Of a stretch of DNA of 21,712 nt, positions 1 to 6,776 are shown in pieces. The notes under the pieces are model-generated. The model worked only from the letters and a program-made list of their open reading frames with translations. It had not been told where the DNA came from and searched no databases. The position numbers and the translations under genes are program-made. Origin of the DNA: JBAXBF01 sp034429745 (GTDB lineage: Bacteria > Chloroflexota > Anaerolineae > Anaerolineales > DRKV01); NCBI GenBank assembly GCA_034429745.1, contig DAOUFY010000157.1:1-21712 (forward strand), written 5' to 3'. Positions within the stretch are counted from its first letter, which is position 1, and the number at the start of each line of letters is the position of its first letter.

Positions 1-51
1 TATTATATTCATGAACTTCCACACTTGTGTTGGAACAACATGAATATAATA
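1..51. repeat. Large quasi-palindrome inside methyltransferase coding sequence
   Basis: The outer arms TATTATATTCATG (1-13) and CATGAATATAATA (39-51) are perfect reverse complements. After a 3-nt internal loop (14-16 against 36-38) pairing resumes with TTCC (17-20) against GGAA (32-35), one bulged T at 31, then ACAC (21-24) against GTGT (27-30) around a 2-nt tip. I count 21 base pairs. The DNA is in frame with the methyltransferase and encodes plausible protein, so it is an intragenic element rather than an intergenic terminator. It begins at the first base of the window, so it could extend further left. Confidence 0.8.
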
Positions 52-384
52 GGCGCCGGGTTTTGCTACTCTTTTGGTTTCATTGAAAAATTTGTCCTTA
101 TTAAGGATATGTTCCACTACATGACTGGTAAAAATAATATCAAATGAACTTTTTTTAAATGGTAATTGTTCACCATTCCCTATCGTAAAAAATCCTCCCG
201 CTCGCTTTGGCACAACGAGGTCAAGTGAAAACACACACCCAAAAGCCGTCAAGTCCTCTACTTGGAAGCCATCTCCCGATCCGATTTCTAATATATTAGC
301 ATCCCTCGGTAAATATTGCGAAATGGATTCAAAAAGGATTTTCGCTTCAAGCTTGCGTTGGTATTGGAGGTTTTGTTTGTTCAT
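1..384 (-). CDS. Class I SAM-dependent methyltransferase, 3' end cut by window edge
   Basis: The frame opens with ATG at 384 and reads 128 codons to base 1 without a stop, so the C-terminus is missing. The N-terminal half of a Rossmann-fold methyltransferase is visible: motif I LEIGSGDG near residues 34-41 (SAM binding), an acidic strand end in SLDLV, and the post-I stretch FDIIFTSHVVEH near residues 82-93, typical of Methyltransf_11/25 proteins. The substrate cannot be read from this. The start overlaps the 3' end of the upstream radical SAM gene by 38 bp, so the two are probably translationally coupled; no good Shine-Dalgarno precedes the ATG. It is the last visible gene of a minus-strand run with a flippase and another methyltransferase, so a role in surface glycan or lipid modification is an inference from context. 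Its truncated end contains a large hairpin (1-51). Confidence 0.85.
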   Translation of the reverse strand, partial: MNKQNLQYQRKLEAKILFESISQYLPRDANILEIGSGDGFQVEDLTAFGCVFSLDLVVPKRAGGFFTIGNGEQLPFKKSSFDIIFTSHVVEHILNKDKFFNETKRVAKPGAYYIHVVPTQVWKFMNII

Positions 385-1882
385 TTCTAGTTAAATGGGA
401 AGGCACTTTAGATAATAATTGTTTTTGCTGCCGTTTTAAATCTATCTTAAAAAACATTTCTACCACCCAAATTTCTACAGGAAAGATAAAAACGCCAACC
501 TTCAAGCGCCAAAAAGCAAGCCAAGCAAGAATTTTCCTTGCCCATAGCAAGTATGGACGTTTGACTCGCTTTGGTACAAACAGTAATTTCAAGTAACGGT
601 CAACTTTTGTTAATTCCTTTACCTTGCGTGACGTTAACCAAGGCAATTGCATTTTTCCACTGAGGATATCAAATGTCCTCCACTGTTCAGGTTCTTGAGG
701 AAAAAGAAAGCCGGTATTCAGTGCCTCTCCAACAATTGGCGAGCCAGGATAAGGAACATAAATGCCTAAGTTAAAAGAGAGCATATAAGGTTTTAGTTCG
801 AACATTTTCAACGCAGTCTGTATCGTCTCTTGGATATCCTTTTCATCTTCCCAAGGAAACCCAACGATTGCTGAAGCATCTACCATAAGGTCTTTAAATT
901 GAGATAAAGTTTTCGTTTTTTCTAAGATAAAAGGTTGGCTATATGGTTTAGCTATTTTCGCTAATGTTTTTTCACTTCCGGATTCCCACCCCATAAAAAT
1001 GCTCTTTACACCGTGCTTGACCATTTCAGAAAGATGATCCTCATTGATATCATCGACGCGCAACTCAACCCATTCACACTCAATCCCAATTTCCCTTAAC
1101 CTTCGTATTATCTCTAACCCTCGTTTTTTATCCGTGAAAAAATTATCATCATCAAAGGTTACTCGTCGAATTCCAGTTAATCTCTTTATCTCTTTCAACT
1201 CATTCACAACAAAATCTACCGAATGAGCCCTCCAGCGCCTTTGATTAAAGGCTTGGTTATAGCAAAAGCCACATTCATGGGGACACCCGCGTGAAGTTAT
1301 AAAACAAAAACAATCTCCATCTCTTACGTAGCGCTGAATATTCACCAAACTCCAATCCTGCCTAAAATCATCTAACGGTTTATGAAACGGTCGCGGAGAG
1401 GTGAATAGCAATTTATTATCAATCTTATAACCGATCCCTAAAACATCTTCCAGTTTAATAAAATTCTTTTGTTCTTGAATAATGAATCTTATAAGCTCTA
1501 GGGCTGTAATCTCTCCTTCTCCTCGAACAATAAAATCTACAAAGGGATAAGATAAGGTTTCTTTTGGCATTATAGAGGGATGTATGCCACCCCATATAAT
1601 GGGTAGATCCTTTTTCTTCTTCTTAAGCTCCATGCTAGCCTTTGCGCTAAGGGATATTTGCGCTCCTGTCATCACAGAGAAGCCTACAGTGATACATTCA
1701 TGATCTGATAAAATTTTATCAACCATTGATTCAATATGCTTCTCGTTTACGTGATGAATAATAACTGGCAGCCCATGTTTTTTTAAATACCCTCCAACAT
1801 ATAATATACTTGAAGGAGGACGAGTCAAATCTTCAACGCCATAACGATAAGGGGGTGCTATAGAAACTAAATGAATACTCAT
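347..1882 (-). CDS. B12-binding-domain radical SAM protein
   Basis: This 511-residue protein has the architecture of cobalamin-dependent radical SAM enzymes (BchE/HpnJ-like group). Residues 1 to about 135 form a Rossmann-like B12-binding domain with the motifs WGGIHPS (97-103) and GEGE (121-124). A radical SAM core follows, with the 4Fe-4S cluster motif SRGCPHECGFCYN (cysteines 200, 204, 207), then a C-terminal tail with hydrophobic stretches near 445-475. Such proteins methylate or rearrange unreactive carbon atoms in lipids, pigments, antibiotics and peptides; the substrate here is unknown. The ATG at 1882 lies 5 bp after the stop of the upstream methyltransferase gene, with a weak AAGAG-like ribosome site inside that gene's end. 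Context suggests a lipid or glycan target, by inference only. The family call is secure, the reaction is not. Confidence 0.9.
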   Translation of the reverse strand: MSIHLVSIAPPYRYGVEDLTRPPSSILYVGGYLKKHGLPVIIHHVNEKHIESMVDKILSDHECITVGFSVMTGAQISLSAKASMELKKKKKDLPIIWGGIHPSIMPKETLSYPFVDFIVRGEGEITALELIRFIIQEQKNFIKLEDVLGIGYKIDNKLLFTSPRPFHKPLDDFRQDWSLVNIQRYVRDGDCFCFITSRGCPHECGFCYNQAFNQRRWRAHSVDFVVNELKEIKRLTGIRRVTFDDDNFFTDKKRGLEIIRRLREIGIECEWVELRVDDINEDHLSEMVKHGVKSIFMGWESGSEKTLAKIAKPYSQPFILEKTKTLSQFKDLMVDASAIVGFPWEDEKDIQETIQTALKMFELKPYMLSFNLGIYVPYPGSPIVGEALNTGFLFPQEPEQWRTFDILSGKMQLPWLTSRKVKELTKVDRYLKLLFVPKRVKRPYLLWARKILAWLAFWRLKVGVFIFPVEIWVVEMFFKIDLKRQQKQLLSKVPSHLTRNEQTKPPIPTQA

Positions 1883-1887
1883 TTCGT

Positions 1888-2850
1888 TTAACTTACTCTT
1901 TGTGCAACATACACAGTATTTCCATAAACTTTAAACCATTTCTGTAATTGCGTAATCAATGGCACTCCGAATGCATCCAATGCTCCAACTGGGTGATCTA
2001 ATGCATAATGCAATTTGTCTTTCATTGTTGGTTTTTGAATCTGCCTCCTCCGTAAATGCTCATGTAGGGTAGGAGGGGGAGGATATCGAAAGTCTCTGTT
2101 TGATATTTTGCATAAAAAATATTCAAGCCAATGCCGAGGAGACATCTGGTAAATCCGATCCGTGTAATCAGCTTTAATTAATCTTAACCCGACCTTTTTT
2201 AGATACATGCGAATGGTCTTTTCACTATAAAAATACAAATGGCGCGGCGGATCTTCTGCATATAAAAACCTGGATTGCAATGAGTTGAGGTTGTTCACTA
2301 AAAAAATAAAGCACCCATCAGTTTTTAGAAGACTTGCCGCATGAGAAAAATATGCCATTGGATCATGTACATGCTCCAACACTGCCCATGCTGTAATCAC
2401 ATCATACTTTTCTTTTCCAAAATCAATATTTGGAAACCAATCATGATGAATGACAAATGGTAACTCTTCATTCGGTGTGATAAAAGGCTCAACTCCTTCA
2501 ACATGCCAACCTCGATGATATAAATACCTTAAGAATCCCCCATCAGCGCAGCCAATATCCAACAAATATGGTGTTTGTACTTTTCTCTTTATTAAGAACA
2601 GATATTTTTCTTCTCGCCGATATCTCTCAACATGTATTTCTTCATGATCCTTAAACTCATCAAAAAAAGCTTTAGGATAGTAGCGTTGTATTTCACTAAA
2701 AGTTGGCCGTGGATTTACAAATCCCAATCCGCAGGCAGTGCATTGCACAACATTAAAAACCTCTTGTGGATAAAAAAGCTTATCCGGCATTTGATAGAGT
2801 AAAATATGCTCTTCACTTCCGCAAAGATTGCAAGGCACCCTTTCCATCAA
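1888..2850 (-). CDS. Class I SAM methyltransferase with N-terminal zinc-binding motif
   Basis: The protein is 320 residues from a TTG at 2850, or 319 from the adjacent ATG at 2847; GGAAG upstream is spaced about 8 or 11 nt respectively, so either start could be used. Two CxxC pairs (C7/C10 and C37/C40) followed by GLGFVNPRP form a zinc-ribbon-like N-terminus, seen in many Methyltransf_23 enzymes of polysaccharide and secondary-metabolite clusters. Motif I is LLDIGCADGG near 96-105, followed by EGVEP (118-122) as the acidic strand end and ITAWAVLEHVHDP (152-164). It ends 5 bp before the radical SAM gene and begins 12 bp after the flippase gene stop, so it is clearly part of that operon. A sugar or lipid substrate is inferred from neighbours. 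Confidence 0.88.
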   Translation of the reverse strand: MMERVPCNLCGSEEHILLYQMPDKLFYPQEVFNVVQCTACGLGFVNPRPTFSEIQRYYPKAFFDEFKDHEEIHVERYRREEKYLFLIKRKVQTPYLLDIGCADGGFLRYLYHRGWHVEGVEPFITPNEELPFVIHHDWFPNIDFGKEKYDVITAWAVLEHVHDPMAYFSHAASLLKTDGCFIFLVNNLNSLQSRFLYAEDPPRHLYFYSEKTIRMYLKKVGLRLIKADYTDRIYQMSPRHWLEYFLCKISNRDFRYPPPPTLHEHLRRRQIQKPTMKDKLHYALDHPVGALDAFGVPLITQLQKWFKVYGNTVYVAQRVS

Positions 2851-2862
2851 TCTTTTTACTTC

Positions 2863-4398
2863 CTAAGTCTTAGAAAATACAGCCCTTTGTTTGAGTTGAA
2901 ACACGACTTCTCTAAATAATTCAATATTCAATAACCAACTAGCAGCCATATAAAATAGGAGCATCCCGCTACTTATTATGTACCAATAAGTACTGTGATC
3001 AATCCTGATAATTTTCTCAATAGATTTATATAAAATTATTGTTAAGAGGGCGGCTAGAAGGATTTTTCCAATCGAAAGCCAAAAAATCCGATCAAAGGTT
3101 ATTGCTAATTTTTTTCTTACTCTTACGTAAAGCAGAACCATCACGATAAAGCTCATTCCAAAATACGCTAATGGAAAACCCATTAACCCCCAATAAGGGA
3201 TAAATAATAGGTTGCCAATATATTTTAAAAGTGGATTAAGCATTCCTAATAAACCAACCCCTATGCTATCTTTAGAAGCATTTAACACCTTAACAAAAAT
3301 ATTTCCTACGACAGTAAAAACCAAAGCAAGACCGTATGCGGCTATTAAATACCCTGTAGTTGTTACAGCAACCTCATCAAAAGCTCCCCGTTTGAACATA
3401 AATTGGGTAAAAGGAATCGCTTGAAACCATAAGATCATGGCTATCGGAATGCAAATCCAAAAAGCAAACAATACAATATTGGCAAATGACTTCTTCAGCT
3501 CCATCAGTTGGTTTGAGAGTATTTGTTTTGAATAAATAGGGAAAATTACCATTTGAATTGACGCAAATAAACCTACCAGTAGCTGGAAGACACGTTCAGC
3601 ATACCCCAAAGCCGCTATGCTGCCGCTGGGTAAAAAAGAAGCTGCATTTCTATCAATAAGTGGAATCAAGCCTGAACCAACTAATCCCAATATAAGTGGG
3701 AGAGATAATGTAAATGTTTCTCTGACGCGCCCATTCAGAAGCAGATTAAAGCGAAAAAAAGGGCTATTGAAAAATATAAACCAACAACCAATAAAGCTTT
3801 GAATGCCCCACCCTAGCACAAAACCCCAAGCAAGGCTGTAAATACCTATATAGGGATGAAATAACCATACCATCATTGCAGGAACCAAAGAGGAAACAGC
3901 CGGCAATAATGTAACCGTCAAATAACGCTTTTCGGCAGTCAATATAGCTGAAACCAAGCCATATACCCCACAGAAAAGCATCAGAGGAATTTGGATGAGA
4001 TACAATTGTATGCTCAATCCTATCATTTTATGTGAAAGTCCTGCCCCAATCCAATGGATTAAAGGGTAAGCTAAACCAATCAAGGCTGCCATTCCTGCCA
4101 GCGAAAATATAAACAACCAGCTTAAAATTTGATCTCTAAACCTAGCACCACCACTTATCCCACCCTCTTGATAAACTTCTAAATACAATGGAACCAACAC
4201 TGTTTGAAGGCTTGTCATCAATATTGTGCCTAGAAAAATCGGGATGCTGTAAGCAATAAGAAAAGCATCCAGCTCCTCACTAATCCCAAAACGATCACTG
4301 ATAGCATACTCTCGCAAGTACCAAAAAAGATAAAGGATTAGACTTGCGAAAGCTACCTTTATGGTAGCTTTCGCGATGAAAAACCTTGATTCTTCCAC
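2863..4398 (-). CDS. MurJ/MviN-like lipid-linked polymer flippase
   Basis: This 511-residue, highly hydrophobic protein has about 14 predicted membrane segments, the usual length and topology of the MOP-superfamily flippases MurJ/MviN. The N-terminal region with FGISEELDAFLIAYSIP matches the family pattern G-x-S-x-x-x-D-A-F-x-x-A-x-x-I-P. MurJ moves lipid II across the cytoplasmic membrane; relatives in surface-polymer clusters move other undecaprenyl-linked glycans. Its position among methyltransferases, a radical SAM enzyme and an anchored hydrolase makes a dedicated surface-polymer exporter as likely as the essential MurJ, so no symbol is given. The start is GTG at 4398, 9 bp after the stop of the hydrolase gene, with a poor ribosome site (GAG in the overlapping TGAGAAAA). 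Codons 9-18 contain a perfect 12-bp hairpin (4346-4374). No other Met lies early enough to keep the first helix. Confidence 0.87.
   Translation of the reverse strand: MEESRFFIAKATIKVAFASLILYLFWYLREYAISDRFGISEELDAFLIAYSIPIFLGTILMTSLQTVLVPLYLEVYQEGGISGGARFRDQILSWLFIFSLAGMAALIGLAYPLIHWIGAGLSHKMIGLSIQLYLIQIPLMLFCGVYGLVSAILTAEKRYLTVTLLPAVSSLVPAMMVWLFHPYIGIYSLAWGFVLGWGIQSFIGCWFIFFNSPFFRFNLLLNGRVRETFTLSLPLILGLVGSGLIPLIDRNAASFLPSGSIAALGYAERVFQLLVGLFASIQMVIFPIYSKQILSNQLMELKKSFANIVLFAFWICIPIAMILWFQAIPFTQFMFKRGAFDEVAVTTTGYLIAAYGLALVFTVVGNIFVKVLNASKDSIGVGLLGMLNPLLKYIGNLLFIPYWGLMGFPLAYFGMSFIVMVLLYVRVRKKLAITFDRIFWLSIGKILLAALLTIILYKSIEKIIRIDHSTYWYIISSGMLLFYMAASWLLNIELFREVVFQLKQRAVFSKT
4346..4374. repeat. 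Perfect 12-bp inverted repeat just inside the flippase start
   Basis: GCGAAAGCTACC (4346-4357) and GGTAGCTTTCGC (4363-4374) are exact reverse complements separated by TTTAT. In the minus-strand mRNA the stem starts 24 nt after the first base of the GTG start codon. It is followed by coding sequence rather than a U-tract, so it is not an ordinary terminator. It encodes part of the first transmembrane helix. Possible roles are translational control of a weak GTG/poor-SD start, or a mutational product of template switching. Confidence 0.85.
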
Positions 4399-4407
4399 AA
4401 ATTTTTC

Positions 4408-5547
4408 TCAGGAATCCATTTGATTAATAAACATTATCATTACTTGTACCATTTTCGGAGAGATATTGTGTTGATTATGACCTTTATCAACCAACACATT
4501 AAAATTTCCCCCTCCCAATTTTTTCAGCCTTTTTTGGATGACTCCTTCATATAATGAATGTCGCCCATCTCCTTGAAAACAGCACGGATCAACTTCGTTT
4601 AGTATTTGGAGTTGAGACCTTCCTTCTCCATATCCTCCCAAAAGATATAATTCTTCATAATTAGCAATCGAGTAAAGCGGTAAATAGATTTGTTCAAAGT
4701 CGCCTAGCTCCAAGCTATCACGACGCATCCACAATGGAAGGCTGCCCGCCACAGGAAAACTGCGTTTTATACGCGGGTCAATAGCTGCATAAACAGTGGT
4801 TGTCCATCCACCTCCACTTATGCCTGTCATGTAATACGCTTTATATCCATATTGTTCAGCAACATTTAATGACACTGCAACTGGTTCAAGAAAAAAACTC
4901 ATCGGGTTCTCAAGCCAAATAAACTGTTCATGAGACAATAAGCGGATCGGTCCACAGCATTCTGAATAAAAATACATATCATCAAACTTAATCTCCAGAG
5001 GCATGTAACCTAACATAACATCAAATCCATGTTCTAAAAAGGTGCGCACATTAGGAAAATCGCTTTCCTCTGAAAATCCACCATGTCCAGCATGGTATAT
5101 CATCATTCGTTTCTGATAACGATTTGGAGGGTGTACTAAATAAAAATACGTTTTAATATTATGTGGAAGATTTATGTTTAAACGATCCGCTTGATAATCA
5201 GTTAATGCATTAGTACCTAATACAATGTTCATATCTACCGACGGTTGCCAACTCGGCAATTCTTCTTTACCAAATATCTCCTTTAACAATTTTTTCCTTG
5301 TCTCTTCCACATCCTCCTTTGAATGGATTCTAAGCAGCGCTTCGGTATCCACCTGTGGTACATTCCCTAATAAAACCATAGGTGTAGGATTCAATACTTC
5401 CTTGATCCTTTCAAAACCTATATTTGTATTTAAGTTTACCGCTTCATGAACGAAATATCCCAATGCAAAGCCTAACACTCCACAAAGGAGAATTGAAAAA
5501 AGAAGCAAATAAAGCGGTTTATTAGAGGAGGATAAATTCTGCATCAT
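4408..5547 (-). CDS. Membrane-anchored alpha/beta hydrolase of unknown substrate
   Basis: This 379-residue protein begins with a single hydrophobic segment (about residues 11-33) with no obvious signal-peptidase site, suggesting a signal anchor with the rest outside the membrane. The body reads as an alpha/beta hydrolase: an early GHGG loop (154-157) suited to the oxyanion hole, the nucleophile elbow TGISGGG with Ser244, an acid candidate at Asp320 or Asp327, and a C-terminal His at 357 or 360 in KGHNQHN. I do not recognise a named family, and the long N-terminal region (35-145) is undescribed to me. It is the first gene of the surface-polymer run and ends 9 bp before the flippase gene, so acyl-ester or glycan-ester cleavage at the cell surface is reasonable but unproven. 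ATG at 5547 is followed directly by a second ATG at 5544; neither has a strong ribosome site. Confidence 0.75.
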   Translation of the reverse strand: MMQNLSSSNKPLYLLLFSILLCGVLGFALGYFVHEAVNLNTNIGFERIKEVLNPTPMVLLGNVPQVDTEALLRIHSKEDVEETRKKLLKEIFGKEELPSWQPSVDMNIVLGTNALTDYQADRLNINLPHNIKTYFYLVHPPNRYQKRMMIYHAGHGGFSEESDFPNVRTFLEHGFDVMLGYMPLEIKFDDMYFYSECCGPIRLLSHEQFIWLENPMSFFLEPVAVSLNVAEQYGYKAYYMTGISGGGWTTTVYAAIDPRIKRSFPVAGSLPLWMRRDSLELGDFEQIYLPLYSIANYEELYLLGGYGEGRSQLQILNEVDPCCFQGDGRHSLYEGVIQKRLKKLGGGNFNVLVDKGHNQHNISPKMVQVMIMFINQMDS

Positions 5548-5577
5548 TGCATAACATCTTTAGAAAAAGACGAATAA

Positions 5578-5586
5578 TTTATAACA
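5578..5586 (-). promoter_or_regulatory. Extended -10 promoter for the surface-polymer operon
   Basis: Read on the minus strand, the sequence is TG-T-TATAAA, an extended -10 element with five of six consensus bases. The predicted start is near 5571, giving a leader of about 24 nt to the ATG at 5547. No -35 hexamer fits at 17 bp, as is common for extended -10 promoters. It lies just downstream of the terminator at 5616-5640, so the operon is separated from the glycine cleavage run. Confidence 0.5.
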
Positions 5587-5602
5587 AGTGATTCCATCAC
5601 TT
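5586..5602. promoter_or_regulatory. Inverted repeat abutting the -10 box, possible operator
   Basis: AAGTGAT (5586-5592), three-base spacer TCC, and ATCACTT (5596-5602) form a perfect 7-bp dyad. It occupies the spacer between -10 and -35 of the promoter at 5578-5586 and shares the base of its TG element. That placement would suit a repressor site. No regulator gene is visible nearby, and short dyads arise by chance in AT-rich DNA. Confidence 0.35.
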
Positions 5603-5615
5603 TGAGTAAAAACAC

Positions 5616-5640
5616 ACAAGCGGGCTGTTCACCCGCTTGT
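5616..5640 (-). terminator. Rho-independent terminator ending the glycine cleavage run
   Basis: ACAAGCGGG (5616-5624) pairs perfectly with CCCGCTTGT (5632-5640) around a 7-nt loop. On the minus strand the stem is followed by GTTTTTA, a short U-tract. It lies 115 bp after the stop codon of the luciferase-like gene and before the promoter of the next minus-strand operon. The intervening 5641-5754 stretch shows only a 24-codon open frame of doubtful meaning. Confidence 0.75.
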
Positions 5641-5754
5641 AAATATTTTATTCAATAGCAGTCGAACAGCATTCAGGCATGCTCCGCCCTTCCGACATTA
5701 TTTCGCGGAAAGACAAGACCACCTAATAAGACCATTGCAATATTCATGCCCACT

Positions 5755-6756
5755 TTACTTCGTTGCAAAGGTATCTATCAGCTTCTTTACATCGCCGCCC
5801 ACAGAATACAAAATTGGGCATGTGCAGCCATGTCTCATATATTCTTGCACTTTTTCTCGCGCTTCACTTGGGGTACCAGAAGCTGTAATCCGATGAATGA
5901 GTTCATCCGGCACAAGATGCTTCGCTTTTTGAATCTGTTCTTTAGTTGCAGGCCAGCCTAATATAGATTGTATTTTGGAAACAACCTCTTCTGAAACGCC
6001 GGATGCTTTAGCGATGTGAGGTTGCTGAGCCAAGTATTGGGTTAATAATTCACGGGTTGTATCAATCGCTTTTTCGCGGTCCTCATCTACAGAACACACA
6101 ACGAGCTGAGGACGATCTAAATCCTCTACTCTTTTGCCAGCTCTTTTTGCTCCAGTATCCAGCCACTCCATTGCTTGATCGTTATATTCCACAGGAACAC
6201 AATAATTGAGTACAACTCCATCGCAAATCTCTCCCGCTAATTCCATCATTTGCTGCCCGGTAGGACCGATATATATGGGGACATTGCGCGGTTCTCTGCG
6301 TCCATGCACAACATCCAATTCTATTTCATTAACGTGAATAAATTCTCCATTAAAAGTAACCCTTTCCATGTTTAATAAACGTCGCAATACTGTAACTGTC
6401 TCTCGCATTGCTGTCAGAGGTTTGCGTCTTTCAATACCTACATTTTTCGCTAATGGATCCCACCAGGCTCCAATTCCGCAAATAATACGGTTAGGTGCAA
6501 GATCATCTAACGTCAGAAAAGTTGCCGCCAATAATCCTATATTGCGCGTCCAGTTGTTGATTACCCCCGAACCTACTTTTATACGATTGGTTACAGCGGC
6601 ATAGGCTGCCATGGGGACGATTGCATCGCGTACTAAACGCGATTCAGCTTGCCAAACAGCTTCAAATCCTCTCGCTTCGGCATATTTTACAATTTCCAAT
6701 CCATCCCTCAAATCATGAGCATCTTGCAAGTACAGAGCTGCGCGATCAATAGTCAT
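5755..6756 (-). CDS. LLM-class flavin/F420-dependent oxidoreductase
   Basis: The 333-residue protein has the luciferase-like monooxygenase TIM-barrel pattern: an early LEIVKYAEARGFEAVWQAE helix-strand pair, then IKVGSGVINNWTRN, the GIGAWWDP loop near 95-102, and PIYIGPTGQQMMELAGE in the second half. It resembles the 5,10-methylenetetrahydromethanopterin-reductase-like branch, whose members use F420 or FMN to oxidise or reduce varied substrates; cofactor and substrate cannot be assigned from sequence. An excellent ribosome site AAGGAGGAA sits 6-7 nt before ATG 6756. It follows the kinase gene by 20 bp and is the last gene before the terminator at 5616-5640. Its link to glycine cleavage is only positional. 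A folate- or pterin-linked role would be attractive but is speculative. Confidence 0.85.
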   Translation of the reverse strand: MTIDRAALYLQDAHDLRDGLEIVKYAEARGFEAVWQAESRLVRDAIVPMAAYAAVTNRIKVGSGVINNWTRNIGLLAATFLTLDDLAPNRIICGIGAWWDPLAKNVGIERRKPLTAMRETVTVLRRLLNMERVTFNGEFIHVNEIELDVVHGRREPRNVPIYIGPTGQQMMELAGEICDGVVLNYCVPVEYNDQAMEWLDTGAKRAGKRVEDLDRPQLVVCSVDEDREKAIDTTRELLTQYLAQQPHIAKASGVSEEVVSKIQSILGWPATKEQIQKAKHLVPDELIHRITASGTPSEAREKVQEYMRHGCTCPILYSVGGDVKKLIDTFATK

Positions 6757-6776
6757 CTTATATTCCTCCTTATTTT

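Noticed and set aside
5673..5747. 24-codon minus-strand open frame starting 7 bp after the luciferase-like gene stop
   Set aside because: It has a hydrophobic start, but no strong ribosome site and no recognisable family, and it lies in the trailer before the terminator. Chance is a sufficient explanation.
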